Assembly (NCBI GenBank): GCA_030044455.1 | Contig: JASHVU010000301.1 | Span: 1-11,804 of the forward strand | Length of the DNA stretch: 11,804 bases | Direction of reading: 5' to 3' | DNA from: Acidobacteriaceae bacterium | GTDB taxonomy: Bacteria; Acidobacteriota; Terriglobia; Terriglobales; Acidobacteriaceae | Shown here: positions 1-6,734 of the stretch, piece after piece | Position numbering within the stretch: the stretch's first letter is position 1 | Layout: the number at the start of each line of letters is the position of its first letter | The notes under the pieces: generated by a model | What the model was told of the DNA's origin: nothing | The model's input: only the letters and a program-made list of their open reading frames with translations | The model's database searches: none | Position numbers and translations under genes: made by a program

Positions 1-113
1 TACCAGGTGGCCTTGATGAAAAAGGGGTGACTGGGCAAATCGGTGGCAAGGGGCACCTGCTGCGCGGCCGCGCCTGCGCAGATGAGCAGAACCGAAGGCA
101 GGAGCTTCCTCAT
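1..113 (-). CDS. N-terminus of a secreted protein, cut by the window edge
   Basis: Only the first 37 codons are present. The start is an ATG at 113 preceded by a strong ribosome binding site (AAGGAGGGG, about six bases upstream). The product begins MRKLLPSVLLICAGAAAQQV, which is a classical Sec signal peptide: two basic residues, a hydrophobic stretch of about 13 residues and a likely cleavage site after AAA. The mature part starts QQVPLATDLPSHPFFIKATW. The phrase SHPFFIKATW resembles, from memory, the start of acidobacterial YncE/YVTN-type beta-propeller proteins, but 20 mature residues are too few to name it. It is probably transcribed separately from the peptidase gene, which ends 192 bases upstream. 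Confidence 0.7.
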   Translation of the reverse strand, partial: MRKLLPSVLLICAGAAAQQVPLATDLPSHPFFIKATW

Positions 114-259
114 CCGCACCCCTCCTTGCCCAAAAAGACGCGCGGTGATTGAGATGTGCTTACCGCACAGGCGTCCTCCGGGTCCCTGAGTTGCAGGCGG
201 CGAGGGCGCCGCCCGTTCAGCCGGTCAACCACCCCAGCGAATAGAAATCTCCGCGGGCC

Positions 260-298
260 CCGGTCAGGAGACCGGCGCAACTCTGTGGATCGGTCTCC
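260..298 (-). other. Two mutually exclusive hairpins downstream of the M24 gene
   Basis: CCGGTC (260-265) pairs with GACCGG (270-275) around a four-base loop. Part of the same stretch, GGAGACCG (267-274), can instead pair with CGGTCTCC (291-298). The two structures compete for 267-275. They begin just after the stop codon of the M24 peptidase gene as read on the minus strand. There is no clear T-run after either stem, so this is at best a weak terminator or a 3'-end stabilising structure. Confidence 0.35.
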
Positions 299-305
299 GC
301 GCCCT

Positions 306-1487
306 CTAAATCCTCACCAGCTCGCGCTGAATATTGCCCGTCACCCATGCTTTTCCAGGAGCGGTCAGCATGTCAACTTCGCTGCGCACGCCAAACTCCG
401 GCAGGTAAATCCCGGGCTCAACCGAAAAGCAGGTGTTGGGCAGAATCAGGCGCTGGTCGTGCGTCTCCAGGTTGTCGAGGTGCGCGCCCGAGCCGTGCAG
501 ATCCATCGCGATGTTGTGCCCGGTACGATGTGTGAAATACGAGCCGAAGCCGGCAGCCTCTATTACTGCGCGGGCGGCATCGTCGGCTTCAAATCCGCAG
601 ATGGGCCGCCTTTCGGCAAAGGCCGATTCAACTGCCGCAATTGCGGCGTCGCGCGCGTTGCGCACCGTCTCAAACACCAGCTGCTCGCGATCGCTTGGGC
701 TCCGGCCCACCACGCCGGTCCACGTGATGTCGTAAAACGTTGTGTCCGGCTCATTCTTCTTGCCCCAGATATCGATGAGCAGAAAATCGCCGTCTTTGAT
801 CGGCGAGGAACGTTCCGGAGTGGGCTCGTAGTGCGAGTCGGAGCTGTTGGCATTCACGCTTACGTTGGGGCCGTTCTCCCAGGTGAGGTTATCGCGGTGC
901 ATGGCCTCAGCCAGCCATTGCATAATGTCGAACTCGTTCACCGGATTGCCGCTGCGCACGCGCCGTCCAATCTCCCGCCATCCTTCGCCGAGGATATTGT
1001 CGATGGCGATCTGTGCCTTGACGTGGCTGGCGATGGCATCCTCGCTTAGAACCGCCTCAAACTGGCTCACCATGTCGGCTGAGCTCACGATCTGCTTGCC
1101 CAGTCTGCGCAGAAACTCGACGGTACCGGCGTCGACCATCGACACATACATGATGTCGTTGTTCGGCGAGTATTGCATGGCCAGCCGCCGATACTCGTTG
1201 AGCATGGCGTCAAGGCCGGTTTCGAGTTCCTGCCAGCTTGAGTAAACACCCTTCTGTCCGGGCAGCGAATCGAGCCGCCCCTGTTCGATGCGGTGCACCA
1301 GCTTGCGCGGCTCACCCTGGGCCGGAACGAGGTAGTACCAGCGCCGGGTGACGTGAGCGTTGGGGTCGAGGCCCAGAATGCGGCCGGCGATGGGATCGCG
1401 GTGGTGATGGTCGTAGAACAGCCAGCCGTCAAAACCGGCATCGCGAATTGCCGATTGGATAGCGTCAAGATCCATAACGGTCATCAT
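306..1487 (-). CDS. M24 family metallopeptidase (Xaa-Pro aminopeptidase type)
   Basis: Predicted cytoplasmic two-metal peptidase of the creatinase/aminopeptidase P fold, likely removing residues next to proline. With the ATG at 1487 it has 393 residues. The N-terminal creatinase-like domain covers about 1-150 and the catalytic pita-bread domain about 155-393. All five expected metal ligands are visible: D239 (LLIDIWG), D253 (FYDITWT), H324 (HRTGHN), E357 (FSVEPGIY) and E370 (GVRSEVDM), so it should be active. Start choice is uncertain. ATGs occur at 1487, 1484 and 1475, none with a convincing ribosome binding site. A longer frame from a TTG at 1562 would only translate a tandem repeat into low-complexity sequence and is less likely. 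It follows the dehydrogenase gene by 101 bases and may have its own promoter there. The exact substrate cannot be read from the sequence. Confidence 0.88.
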   Translation of the reverse strand: MMTVMDLDAIQSAIRDAGFDGWLFYDHHHRDPIAGRILGLDPNAHVTRRWYYLVPAQGEPRKLVHRIEQGRLDSLPGQKGVYSSWQELETGLDAMLNEYRRLAMQYSPNNDIMYVSMVDAGTVEFLRRLGKQIVSSADMVSQFEAVLSEDAIASHVKAQIAIDNILGEGWREIGRRVRSGNPVNEFDIMQWLAEAMHRDNLTWENGPNVSVNANSSDSHYEPTPERSSPIKDGDFLLIDIWGKKNEPDTTFYDITWTGVVGRSPSDREQLVFETVRNARDAAIAAVESAFAERRPICGFEADDAARAVIEAAGFGSYFTHRTGHNIAMDLHGSGAHLDNLETHDQRLILPNTCFSVEPGIYLPEFGVRSEVDMLTAPGKAWVTGNIQRELVRI

Positions 1488-1524
1488 ACGCGGCAGATAA
1501 GCAATTGGGCGAGGGGGAAAAAGC

Positions 1525-1560
1525 GGAGTTAGCAGAGCTAGCGATGTTAGCGGAGTTAGC
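1525..1560. repeat. Four tandem 9-bp units upstream of the M24 gene
   Basis: Units GGAGTTAGC, AGAGCTAGC, GATGTTAGC and GGAGTTAGC follow one another without a gap. The final TAGC is constant and the first and fourth units are identical. The array lies between the dehydrogenase stop (1589) and the peptidase start (1487). Read on the minus strand it is GCTAAC-type repeats followed by a C/T-rich tract. It could be a tandem-repeat expansion or a multi-site regulator target; nothing in the sequence decides between them. Confidence 0.8.
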
Positions 1561-1588
1561 AAGTCGGCCAGGGGGCAACAGCACCATG

Positions 1589-2566
1589 CTAACTTCTGAC
1601 TGCAATTGTGACCTTACCGCGCGCATGGCCGGTTTCAACATGGCCGATGGCCTGGGCGACGTTATTGAGCGGGTAAGTTCGGTCGAGCACGGAACTGATC
1701 GTACCTTTCTCAAGCAGTTCGGCCAGCAGCTTCAAGTCAGCCGTGTTGACATTTGCCAGAACGCCGGTGAGCTTCTGGGTCACGAACTTCGCAATTACGG
1801 CCATCCCAAGCATCCCTTGAAGATATTCGATGGAGGATTTATCGACTGGGCCACCGCCCGATGCGACTAGGACCCCTTTGGGCTCGAGAGCAAGGCGCAT
1901 TGCACCCAGCGGAAGGTTGCCGACGAGATCAAAGATCACGTCCCAGCGATCACCCGAGCGAGTAAAGTCCTCACGTGTGTAGTCGATTACGCGGTCGGCG
2001 CCGAGAGATTGCGCCAGCGCCACATTCCGCGTGCTGCATACGCCGGTGACACGCGCGCCCAGCCATTTGCCAATCTGCACGGCGAAGGTGCCCACACCTC
2101 CGGCCGCGCCGTTAATAAGGGCGCGTTGCCCGGGCTGAACCTTGCCGCTGTCGCGCAGGCCCTGAAGTGCAGTAATGCCGGCAATCGGCACCGCGGCTGC
2201 CTGTGCGAAGCTCAGGCCCTCCGGTTTAATCGCCAGCTTCGATTCCGCCACGCAGGCGTATTCGGCAAACGAACCCTTACCCATGCCGAAGACCGCATCA
2301 CCGGCTTTGAACAGCGTGACGCCATCGCCAACCGACTCCACCACTCCCGCCAAATCTGCGCCGAGTTGGGGAAACTTAGGCTTGCGCAGGCCGGTAGCAA
2401 TGCGGAAGGCCTTCGGCGCTCCACGCATAAAGTGCCAGTCGTAAGGATTCACCGATGCCGCGTGAACTCTGACCAGAACTTCGCCGGGAGCAGGCTGTGG
2501 CTTTTCGATTTCCGCGATTTCGAGAACTTCGGGCGGACCATAATGGCGATAGACGATTGCTTGCAT
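1589..2566 (-). CDS. Zinc-free NAD(P)-dependent quinone oxidoreductase-type dehydrogenase (MDR superfamily)
   Basis: A 325-residue protein, normal length for the quinone oxidoreductase branch of the medium-chain dehydrogenases. The N-terminal GroES-like domain spans about 1-120. It lacks the catalytic zinc cysteine: the usual CGTD-type position reads NPYDWH near 40-45, so the enzyme should be zinc-independent. The Rossmann fold carries GAAGGVG at 153-159, then CSTRN at 177-181, which is compatible with NADPH preference. The likely reaction is NADPH-dependent reduction of quinones or activated alkenes/carbonyls; the substrate is unknown. The ATG at 2566 has a good ribosome binding site (GGAG, about eight bases upstream) that overlaps the TAG stop of the preceding gene, so translation of the two is probably coupled. 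It is the fifth gene of the left operon. A redox enzyme behind a stress-type partner switch fits a protective role, but that is inference. Confidence 0.9.
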   Translation of the reverse strand: MQAIVYRHYGPPEVLEIAEIEKPQPAPGEVLVRVHAASVNPYDWHFMRGAPKAFRIATGLRKPKFPQLGADLAGVVESVGDGVTLFKAGDAVFGMGKGSFAEYACVAESKLAIKPEGLSFAQAAAVPIAGITALQGLRDSGKVQPGQRALINGAAGGVGTFAVQIGKWLGARVTGVCSTRNVALAQSLGADRVIDYTREDFTRSGDRWDVIFDLVGNLPLGAMRLALEPKGVLVASGGGPVDKSSIEYLQGMLGMAVIAKFVTQKLTGVLANVNTADLKLLAELLEKGTISSVLDRTYPLNNVAQAIGHVETGHARGKVTIAVRS

Positions 2567-2577
2567 CGGCTTGTCTC

Positions 2578-3162
2578 CTAAGGCTTACCTGGGCTAAACG
2601 GGCGGGTGGCAGCGATGCGGTCGAGTATCTCGCTTAGGTTCCCAGATTCGACATCGCTTACATCGACACCGTAGATTTCGCGGATCTTTGCAAACAGTGC
2701 CTCGTCTTTGTCATCGTTGTGGAAATGCCAAAGGCTCGTTTCGTCCGAGACGAATGCCCACGGCGACTCAAGCACACGATGCATGAAGTCCTGCGCCAGC
2801 TCAGGATGCGCATTGACACGTTCCTGAGGCGCGAATTGAATTGGAACCTTCGTACCTGGCCGGGGCATCGGCTTGCCTTTCTCAGCCAGATTCGCTTTGC
2901 GCGCATTGAATGCGGCGCGGAGATTGTTCAGCGCTTCTTCGCGCGAATCGCCGGAGCCGTCCATAGTCGCCCAATCGACGACCCTGGCAACGTAGCTGTG
3001 CAGCTTGAACCGAGGGTTATTGTCGAAAGGAGAACCCGGATCGTGCTTCTGCTTTCGGAAAAAGATCGGGTAATCCGCAAGCTGCCAGTCGTGGGTGCGA
3101 AAGGATGACGCCCACTTCCATCGGGCGAGCAGAAAGTTCCTTAGCCGGATAACGGCAATCAT
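2578..3162 (-). CDS. Conserved-looking protein of unknown function in the partner-switch operon
   Basis: I do not recognise this 194-residue protein with confidence. It has no signal peptide or membrane segment. Residues 1-25 are basic and aromatic. The stretch around 70-95 (DGSGDSREEALNNLRAAF) resembles the strand-helix pattern of HicB-like domains, but only weakly. The C-terminal third (SLWHFHNDDKDEALFAKIRE, then YGVDVSDVESGNLSEILDRI) is acidic and looks like a conserved compact helical unit. The ATG at 3162 has no ribosome binding site and lies six bases after the STAS stop, in the same frame, so it probably depends on translation of the gene before it. Its stop overlaps the ribosome binding site of the dehydrogenase gene. 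The tight packing suggests it is expressed with the partner switch and may be an output or accessory protein. The length and distinct composition support a real gene. Confidence 0.7.
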   Translation of the reverse strand: MIAVIRLRNFLLARWKWASSFRTHDWQLADYPIFFRKQKHDPGSPFDNNPRFKLHSYVARVVDWATMDGSGDSREEALNNLRAAFNARKANLAEKGKPMPRPGTKVPIQFAPQERVNAHPELAQDFMHRVLESPWAFVSDETSLWHFHNDDKDEALFAKIREIYGVDVSDVESGNLSEILDRIAATRPFSPGKP

Positions 3163-3168
3163 GCATGC

Positions 3169-3528
3169 TCACAGCGCGGCCAAAGCCTCAGCTTCGCTCG
3201 GGAAGAGCTGGGCGTACTTGGTGATGCCCACCATGGTAAACACCTTTGTGAAGTGGGTAGACAGGCCAAAGGCATACACTTTCTGGCCGGAGTTGGAGGC
3301 CTCAATTAGCATCTGGATGACCAGCGCGATGCCGCTCGAATTGATGTAGTCCACCTTGGTGAAGTCAAGCAGGATAAGCTTGGCGGTCGCCTTGGGCAGA
3401 GCCTGGTAGGCGCCCAGCACCGCGTCTTTCGATGTGCTGGCGATATCTCCCTCGAATCGCAGCACGGTGACATTGTGGCCGGCCGGGGTTGTCTGTTGAT
3501 CGACGCGCGATTTCGTTTCGGTCTGCAC
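3169..3528 (-). CDS. STAS-domain anti-sigma factor antagonist (RsbV/SpoIIAA-like)
   Basis: A single STAS domain of 119 residues, the usual size for this family. In partner switching the unphosphorylated form binds the kinase and releases its target; phosphorylation on a conserved serine turns it off. The motif DYINSSGIAL places the acceptor at S64, equivalent to S58 of B. subtilis SpoIIAA. The residue before it is N63 instead of the more usual aspartate. The start is a GTG at 3528 with GGGAGG ten bases upstream. The 17-residue N-terminal extension before the first strand is polar. It lies 55 bases after the kinase gene and is almost certainly that kinase's antagonist and substrate. Cytoplasmic. 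Confidence 0.9.
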   Translation of the reverse strand: MQTETKSRVDQQTTPAGHNVTVLRFEGDIASTSKDAVLGAYQALPKATAKLILLDFTKVDYINSSGIALVIQMLIEASNSGQKVYAFGLSTHFTKVFTMVGITKYAQLFPSEAEALAAL

Positions 3529-3583
3529 TCGGGTCTAGCCTCCCTGTTTGCGTGGCTGCTCTAAGTCTAATCTGCCTTGGGGA

Positions 3584-4030
3584 TTATTCTTGTTCCTTGT
3601 CGAGTCGGATCACCAGCCGTACATAACTGCTTTTTCCATTGGAGCCGGCCACCCATTCCGCTTCGTCGACCAACGCCTGTATAAGAAACATGCCCATGCC
3701 GCGGGGATCTTCTTCGCCGTGCATCTTGCGGTCGATGTCCGGCTTGGTGGGTTGGGTCTTCATGCCCTTGCCGTCGTCGATCACCTTAACTTCAAGTTCG
3801 TCTTCGAGGGCCGAGAGCACAACGCCCACTGAAAGTTTCTCATTCATACGGTTGCCGTGCTCGATGGCGTTAATGCAGGCTTCGGCTACAGCGGTCTTCA
3901 GATCTTCGATACGGTCTTCGCGAAAACCCATCAGCTTGGCCACGGCCGAGGCGGTGCTCATGGCCACCTTTTCAAATCCAAGGCGTGAGGGCAGACGAAC
4001 TTCAACTGAGACGGCCTTCGGCGTACTCAT
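3584..4030 (-). CDS. Anti-sigma factor serine kinase, GHKL ATPase fold (RsbW/SpoIIAB-like)
   Basis: A 148-residue stand-alone GHKL ATPase, typical length for RsbW-type serine kinases. The N box is EACINAIEHGN with E50 and N54, the G1 box is DDGKGM at 85-90, and the G2 box is RGMGMFLI at 110-117; all ATP and magnesium contacts appear intact. It should phosphorylate the STAS protein encoded next to it and bind a sigma factor or another partner. No sigma factor gene is present in the window. Its ATG overlaps the TGA of the phosphatase gene (ATGA at 4030-4027), and a GGAG lies about eight bases upstream inside that gene, so translation is coupled and the two proteins are probably made in fixed ratio. 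Related ATPases also act on targets other than sigma factors, so the output is open. Confidence 0.9.
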   Translation of the reverse strand: MSTPKAVSVEVRLPSRLGFEKVAMSTASAVAKLMGFREDRIEDLKTAVAEACINAIEHGNRMNEKLSVGVVLSALEDELEVKVIDDGKGMKTQPTKPDIDRKMHGEEDPRGMGMFLIQALVDEAEWVAGSNGKSSYVRLVIRLDKEQE

Positions 4031-5196
4031 GCCTCCATCTCCGTTTGTTGCGTACCGCGGCTTAAAGCCAATGCCGTCATGTCGTCTCCCTGCGCGCCAC
4101 CCTCGGCAAAATCAGTGAGGGCGCTCCACAATGCATCGAGCATACCATCGGCATTTGACGACGGGCACCGAGAAAATTCATTTAAAAGGCGTTCCGGCCC
4201 AAACTCCTCATCCCCCCTGAATACTTCAGTGAGGCCGTCGGTATAGAAAAGCAGCCGGGCGCCAGCCGGGAATGAGCCGAGCTCTGATGAATAATGCATG
4301 CCCGGCAGCAGACCCAGCGGCGTACCCGTGGCTTTGAACTCGATCGGCGCTGTGCCGGGGACGACGAGGAATCCAGGATTGTGGCCGGCATTGACCACCT
4401 CAATGGCGCCGGTCTTGGGGTCGAGGCGCATGAAGATGGCGGTTACATAGCGGCGGCGCGCCTGTTCGCCCTCGGCCCAGTGGTGCTGGTTCATGCGCGT
4501 GGCCAGCTCGTCGAGGGGCAGACCGGTGGCCGCGATCCCGCGCAGCGCGGCGCGGAAGCTGGTAGACATAATGGCGGAAGCCAGCCCCTTACCGGCCACG
4601 TCGGCCACCACCATCAGCAGAGTACCGTTGGCCTCCTCCACGATGTCGAGGTAATCGCCTCCCACCTCGTAGCAGGTGTCTGACCTGAATGCAATCGAAT
4701 AGCCGGCAATCCGCGGCAGCCGTTGCGGCAAAAGCGAGCGCTGGATATCGCGGGCCGCCTCCAGATCCTGCTGCAGGCGCGCGAATTCAAGATTGCGCTT
4801 GTGGTTGCGCGCATTCTCAAGAGCCACGGCAGCCTGCAACACCAGGCCCTCAAGGAAGTCGGCCTCATACAAAGTAAGCGATCGGCCCTCGGGCGTCGCC
4901 ACCACCAATTCGGTCATGCGGTTGCCGTCGCGGTCGTTGAGAGGATAGGAGCACAAGGCCGAACCTTCCGGGGCACGGGTGGGATCCTGTCCAAAAATCA
5001 GGCTGGCATCTGGAAATGCGGCTCCGGCCATCTCCAACTCGCGTACCACGATACGCAGCACCTGCTCCAGCACTTCCTGCTCATGAATCGTGGAGTGAAC
5101 CTGGCGCGACACCTCGAGCAGCGCCTGCAGCCTGAAAACCTGCTGCTGCAAATCGATCGTTTCTCCATTGCCCGCAAGTTGGGCTTCGAGCTCCAT
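4027..5196 (-). CDS. GAF-domain PP2C phosphatase (RsbU/SpoIIE-like), sensor of the partner switch
   Basis: A 389-residue cytoplasmic phosphatase that should dephosphorylate the STAS antagonist and so switch the module on. Order of parts: short N-terminal helix, GAF-like sensor domain at about 22-130, coiled-coil linker at about 130-155 leading into IQRSLLPQRLP, then a SpoIIE-type PP2C domain at about 165-380. Metal-binding signatures are all present: GGDYLD (179-184), VADVAGKG (197-204), FYTDGLTE (317-324) and GDDMTAL (370-376). There is no transmembrane segment, so the signal is likely a small intracellular ligand or a protein bound by GAF. The chosen start is the ATG at 5196, which has GGAGG ten bases upstream. 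The frame extends to a TTG at 5223 but without a ribosome binding site. It is the first gene of the left operon and overlaps the kinase gene by four bases. Confidence 0.92.
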   Translation of the reverse strand: MELEAQLAGNGETIDLQQQVFRLQALLEVSRQVHSTIHEQEVLEQVLRIVVRELEMAGAAFPDASLIFGQDPTRAPEGSALCSYPLNDRDGNRMTELVVATPEGRSLTLYEADFLEGLVLQAAVALENARNHKRNLEFARLQQDLEAARDIQRSLLPQRLPRIAGYSIAFRSDTCYEVGGDYLDIVEEANGTLLMVVADVAGKGLASAIMSTSFRAALRGIAATGLPLDELATRMNQHHWAEGEQARRRYVTAIFMRLDPKTGAIEVVNAGHNPGFLVVPGTAPIEFKATGTPLGLLPGMHYSSELGSFPAGARLLFYTDGLTEVFRGDEEFGPERLLNEFSRCPSSNADGMLDALWSALTDFAEGGAQGDDMTALALSRGTQQTEMEA

Positions 5197-5223
5197 GTCG
5201 AGGATGCCTCCGTGGAATCTCAA

Positions 5224-5521
5224 TGTAGCATGACGGGGCCGTCGGCCGGCATCACAATCGGAACCGGAACGTAGTGATGGGGAATCATTGCCAAGTTGCG
5301 TAAGAAACTGGATCGGTCCTACCGTTATGAAATGACGCGGCCCCGTACACTCCGCCTTGCATCAGGGCGCGGCTTTGGCCGCCCGGGGAGGTTCTGCCGA
5401 AAAAATCCGGGTTTTTGGTCAGGAAATACTCTAAGGTCCTGTGATCGATCTTGTTTGAAATCTGATCTGATGGCCTGAACAACTTGGTCGCAGGGCGCAT
5501 CCAATGGCGGAGGCGACCTGG
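5224..5521. other. Non-coding spacer before the DUF899 cluster
   Basis: About 300 bases with no open frame that looks coding on either strand. It should hold the promoter of the minus-strand operon, but I find no convincing -35/-10 pair. Visible structures are a small hairpin, GCGGC-TTTG-GCCGC at 5369-5382, and an A-run/T-run inverted repeat at 5398-5418 (CCGAAAAA and TTTTTGG arms). A tandem CGGAACCGGAAC occurs at about 5259-5270. Their roles are unknown. Confidence 0.5.
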
Positions 5522-5677
5522 ATGGAGCATATGTCCGAATTTCAGACACTCTCTCCGGCTCAGCGGCTGCCAGCCGCCCATCGGACCGAGGATTTCAACG
5601 AAAACGTAGAATACCGGACAGCTCGCAACGCGTTTCTTTCCGAAGAGATCGATCCGCGGCGCTTCTCGAAGTTATGA
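5522..5677 (+). CDS. Small 51-residue ORF, probably a remnant of a DUF899 N-terminus
   Basis: The ATG at 5522 has GGAGG eight bases upstream, so it may well be translated. The product starts MEHMSEFQTLSPAQRLPAAH and ends NAFLSEEIDPRRFSKL. The segment VEYRTARNAFLSEEIDPRR follows the pattern of the first helix of DUF899 proteins; the intact gene downstream has EWEATRQQLLAKEKELTHLR in that place, with matching spacing of E, R, L and E/K. After the stop at 5677 I can find no continuation of the family in any frame before the next gene. It is therefore best read as a truncated copy, though a genuine small gene is possible. The comparison was by eye and is short. Confidence 0.45.
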   Translation: MEHMSEFQTLSPAQRLPAAHRTEDFNENVEYRTARNAFLSEEIDPRRFSKL

Positions 5678-5795
5678 ATGGATTCGAGTTCAAGAAATCC
5701 AGAATTCCTTGCGCCTTTAAGGCATCAATTTGACGATTGCATTAAACGCAGGCTGGGGCAACCGGTCGACCTTGTTCAGTCTCTAAGAGGACATC

Positions 5796-5815
5796 GCTTC
5801 CGAATGTTCAGAAGC
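5796..5815. promoter_or_regulatory. 20-bp imperfect palindrome upstream of the intact DUF899 gene
   Basis: GCTTCCGAA and TTCAGAAGC flank a TG centre; the nine-base arms match at eight positions. It ends 62 bases before the chosen ATG at 5878, a usual place for an operator of a dimeric regulator. No regulator gene is nearby. No clear -35/-10 pair is visible around it. Confidence 0.35.
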
Positions 5816-5877
5816 TGCCAGTTTACAGAGACACCATGACCGTTAACCGGGAAAACTCGACGAAGGGGGATAAGGCA

Positions 5878-6690
5878 ATGACGACAGAGACAATGGCGGG
5901 ATCCGAAGCAAATGGGAACTTGAAGATGACCACACCCCCGATCGTGTCGCAGCAGGAGTGGGAGGCAACACGCCAGCAATTGCTGGCCAAAGAGAAGGAA
6001 TTAACCCACCTCCGTGACGCGCTGGCCGCCGAACGCCGACGGATGCCGTGGATGGTGGTGGAAAAGCAGTACGAGTTCGATGGGCCCAAAGGCAGGGCAA
6101 AGCTGCTCGATTTATTCGAGGGCCGCCGGCAATTAATCGTCTATCGCGCCTTCTTCGAACCTGGTGTGTTCGGCTGGCCCGAGCACGCCTGCCGCGGCTG
6201 CTCGTTCGGCGCCGACCAGGTCGCGCATTTGTCGCATCTGAACGCCCGAAACACGACGCTCGCCTGGGCCTCGCGTGCCTCGCAGGCAGACATCGCGCGG
6301 CTTAAGGCGCGGATGGGTTGGGAGATGCCCTGGTACACCATGATCGACAGCTTCGACATGGACTTCGGCGTGGACCAATGGCATGGCCACAATGCATTCA
6401 TCCGCGACGGCGACAAGGTGTTCCGCACTTACTTCATCAACAGCCGTGGCGATGAGGCAATGGGAACCACCTGGAGCTACCTCGATATGACGGCACTCGG
6501 CCGTCAAGAAACCTGGGAGAACTCACCAGAGGGTTACCCGCAGACCCAACCGTACAAGTGGTGGAACTGGCACGACAACTACGATGCCGAGGCCTCGCCC
6601 CACCCGTTATGGCTCGATATCCTCACCGATCCCGTGGGCGCCGCAGCCCGACGGCGCGAAGCAGAGGAGAAAGCCTGCAACTGCGAATGA
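5878..6690 (+). CDS. DUF899 family protein, thioredoxin-like, intact copy
   Basis: A 270-residue protein of the DUF899 family (Pfam PF05988), which has a thioredoxin-like fold but no established function. The N-terminal helix VSQQEWEATRQQLLAKEKEL (23-42) and LAAERRRMPW lead into the fold. A CRGC motif sits at 105-108 (ACRGCSFGAD), in the position of a thioredoxin active site, so a dithiol redox role is plausible. Other family marks are MGWEMPWY (146-153), KVFRTYF (180-186) and ALGRQETWENSP (206-217). The C-terminal tail holds two further cysteines (ACNCE). There is no signal peptide, so it is cytoplasmic. The ATG at 5878 is preferred because AAGGGGGAT lies about nine bases upstream. An in-frame ATG at 5836 would translate this site and has a poorer one of its own. 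It is followed after 44 bases by a broken second DUF899 gene, presumably once in the same transcript. Confidence 0.88.
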   Translation: MTTETMAGSEANGNLKMTTPPIVSQQEWEATRQQLLAKEKELTHLRDALAAERRRMPWMVVEKQYEFDGPKGRAKLLDLFEGRRQLIVYRAFFEPGVFGWPEHACRGCSFGADQVAHLSHLNARNTTLAWASRASQADIARLKARMGWEMPWYTMIDSFDMDFGVDQWHGHNAFIRDGDKVFRTYFINSRGDEAMGTTWSYLDMTALGRQETWENSPEGYPQTQPYKWWNWHDNYDAEASPHPLWLDILTDPVGAAARRREAEEKACNCE

Positions 6691-6734
6691 ACGCGGCATC
6701 TCCCCGCGAAGACTGTGCGGCAGCAGAGGAACCG

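Noticed and set aside
196..213. GGCGGC/GCCGCC hairpin upstream of the leftmost secreted gene
   Set aside because: A six-base all-GC stem is expected by chance in GC-rich DNA, and there is no T-run.
156..1049. 297-residue plus-strand frame opposite the M24 gene
   Set aside because: It is a shadow of a clearly functional peptidase gene; the product is Arg/Ala/Val-rich without motifs.
3346..3351. Asparagine (N63) instead of aspartate before the STAS phosphoserine as a sign of inactivity
   Set aside because: NSSG occurs in other STAS antagonists as far as I know, and the serine itself is present, so it is noted in the gene entry only.
5398..5418. A-run/T-run inverted repeat as a terminator
   Set aside because: The stem is interrupted and mostly A/T, with no gene ending into it on either strand.
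5285..5581. 98-residue minus-strand frame in the spacer
   Set aside because: Its composition is not protein-like (basic, no recognisable fold), it has no ribosome binding site, and it overlaps the better small ORF on the plus strand.
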